Shown piece by piece: positions 5,935 through 7,380 of a stretch of DNA of 7,380 nt. Numbering within the stretch: position 1 is the stretch's first letter; each line of letters opens with the position of its first letter. The position numbers were made by a program, and so were the translations under genes. This DNA is from an uncultured bacterium. GTDB lineage: Bacteria > Cyanobacteriota > Vampirovibrionia > Gastranaerophilales > Gastranaerophilaceae. Location: assembly GCA_900554385.1 (NCBI GenBank), contig USHE01000091.1, positions 1 to 7,380 of the forward strand, read 5' to 3'. The notes below the pieces were generated by a model, which made no database searches, was not told where the DNA came from, and saw nothing but the letters and a program-made list of their open reading frames with translations.

Positions 5935-7380
5935 ATGAATAAAGAAATTTTGAAAAAAGCCGGTATTATTACCGCTTCAATTTTGGCAGGTTTGTATGTA
6001 CTATTTTTAGTTCTACCTTTGTTTTTAGGCGGAATTGCAAATTCATGCGGTCACTATTTAACACAAGTAATCGAAGACGCATCAGGATTCAAAGTCAGAT
6101 TTGAAAATGTACGTTTCACAACAACGCCTAAACTTACCGCCGGAGTAAAAATAGGTCATATAAGTGCAATAACACCGGATAACTATAATTTCCTAACTAT
6201 AGATAATGCTTTTGGTAAAATTTCTTTAATACCGTTATTGGCAAGAAAAATCGAAATAGATTCCATAGGTGCAGAAAAATTTTCAACAGATTTAAAAGTT
6301 AAAAAGAACGGTAAATTTCAGCTTGAAGACTATATTCCGGCTCAAAACCGGCAAGAAGAAACGGAAGAAGTTTCGGCCCCTGTTACAGAACTGCCTCTGG
6401 GCTTAAAACTTTCAAATAAATTACCAGATATTCATATAAATGATTACAAAATTGCACTCATTGATATGCCTACAGAAAAGCAATATTACGTTCAAGGAGA
6501 GAATTTGAGCGTAAAAGATTTCATAATTAACAAACAATTTAAGATTTCAACAAACGGAAAAATCGTACTTGATGATAAAACCCCATTTAATTACGACATA
6601 AAAATTTTCAACAAAATTATGCCTGATATCTCGCTGAATGACTTGGTTTTTGCACCACCAAAGGCAGAAACGGAAACAAAAAGTACTGATATTCAAATAA
6701 ATCCGAAAGATATATTTAAAACAATACATAAAAATGAACTTACAACAGACATAAAGACAGACATCACAACAGAAGGTTCTTTAGACGATATAAATCTACA
6801 CGGACTTATTAACGCACAAAATATAAGCCTTGCAGTAAACGGAACTCCGCTCCCGCAAGGTCATGTACTCATAAACCTGAAAGGCAAAAATATAGATATT
6901 AACTCCGCTGTTTATACTGCAAATAATGAAGAAACCTCTCTTAATGGTGTAATTAAGACAGGCAAAAACCCGCATATTAATATTACCTGCAAATCAAACG
7001 CTCAATTAAATAATATAATTAAAGTCTTTGACAGTATTGCAAAATCTGTAAATATAAAAGACCTGGACACCCTGAGTGCCACAGGAGCTATTGACGCAGA
7101 TTTTACAATTAATGCAGGGATGAAAAAAGTTGAATCCTCAGGATATTTTAAAATTCCGCAGGCAAGCGTAAAATATGGACTTTACAACGTATTAATAGAT
7201 AAAATCTCTACAGATATTGATTTCTCAAACAATATGATTAATTTAAAAAATATTGGATTTTCAATCCTTAACCAACCATTGAAAGGTTACGGAACAATTA
7301 AACAGGATACAAGTACAGATTTACACCTAACTGCAGACAAGCTTCCTGTAAAAGGATTAATAACAGCGGCAGGACAAACA
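5935..7380 (+). CDS. AsmA-like envelope protein, partial (runs off the right edge)
   Basis: Open without a stop for 482 codons to the window end. Residues 8-33 form a single N-terminal membrane anchor (AGIITASILAGLYVLFLVLP), followed by a large, beta-rich, soluble part that would lie in the periplasm. The AsmA-type start is recognisable: SGFKVRFENVRFTTTPKLTAGVKIG region (50-74), then DNAFGKISLIPLLARKIEID (90-109) with the usual 'level of the sub-domain, then a new property' pattern. Repeated short strands with G-x-I/L turns continue, for example GSLDDINLHGLINAQNISL (281-299). The family includes AsmA and TamB-like bridges that move lipids between membranes, and it implies an outer membrane. 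Role here is inferred from architecture alone, and exact subfamily (AsmA, TamB or DUF748) cannot be told without the C-terminus. It has its own promoter and ribosome site, so it is separate from miaA. Confidence 0.75.
   Translation, partial: MNKEILKKAGIITASILAGLYVLFLVLPLFLGGIANSCGHYLTQVIEDASGFKVRFENVRFTTTPKLTAGVKIGHISAITPDNYNFLTIDNAFGKISLIPLLARKIEIDSIGAEKFSTDLKVKKNGKFQLEDYIPAQNRQEETEEVSAPVTELPLGLKLSNKLPDIHINDYKIALIDMPTEKQYYVQGENLSVKDFIINKQFKISTNGKIVLDDKTPFNYDIKIFNKIMPDISLNDLVFAPPKAETETKSTDIQINPKDIFKTIHKNELTTDIKTDITTEGSLDDINLHGLINAQNISLAVNGTPLPQGHVLINLKGKNIDINSAVYTANNEETSLNGVIKTGKNPHINITCKSNAQLNNIIKVFDSIAKSVNIKDLDTLSATGAIDADFTINAGMKKVESSGYFKIPQASVKYGLYNVLIDKISTDIDFSNNMINLKNIGFSILNQPLKGYGTIKQDTSTDLHLTADKLPVKGLITAAGQT

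Overview
This window looks like ordinary chromosomal DNA from an AT-rich, Gram-negative-type (diderm), probably anaerobic bacterium. The mix is an HgdB/COG3581-type Fe-S protein, a split glycine dehydrogenase (GcvPB), a cyanobacterium/E. coli-like MiaA and an AsmA-like envelope protein, with short intergenic gaps and low GC. My best guess is an uncultured gut lineage such as Gastranaerophilales (Melainabacteria/Vampirovibrionia). That placement is inference from gene style, not from a marker gene. I see no mobile element, CRISPR array, tRNA or rRNA.

Layout. Positions 29-706 on the minus strand encode a tandem universal stress protein whose second domain is cut by an in-frame TAA. A divergent intergenic region (707-827) follows. 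On the plus strand, a sigma-70-family factor (up to 1571), gcvPB (1575-2999) and a COG3581-type CoA-dehydratase-activase-related protein (3002-4144) are packed with 2-3 bases between genes, so they are probably one operon. The sigma gene has a leader that can form at least two good hairpins, and its start is uncertain. After a 111-base gap comes a six-helix membrane protein (4256-5047) whose natural 5' end seems to lie at ATG 4187 but is interrupted by a TAA at codon 11. It overlaps miaA (4989-5873) by 59 bases. A new promoter then appears to drive an AsmA-like protein (5935 to beyond the right edge), which is open for all 482 visible codons.

How the genes relate. GcvPB is half of the glycine-decarboxylating P-protein and needs GcvPA, GcvH and GcvT, none of which are here. 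The Fe-S protein may serve radical or reductive acyl-CoA chemistry, but its ATPase partner is not in view. The sigma factor heads this operon, which suggests either self-regulation or simple co-transcription. MiaA and the membrane protein are translationally coupled housekeeping or unknown genes.

No clear new biological system is visible. The points most worth a second look are the two genes interrupted by in-frame TAA codons with recognisable or plausible protein sequence continuing beyond them, and the structured leader of the sigma gene.
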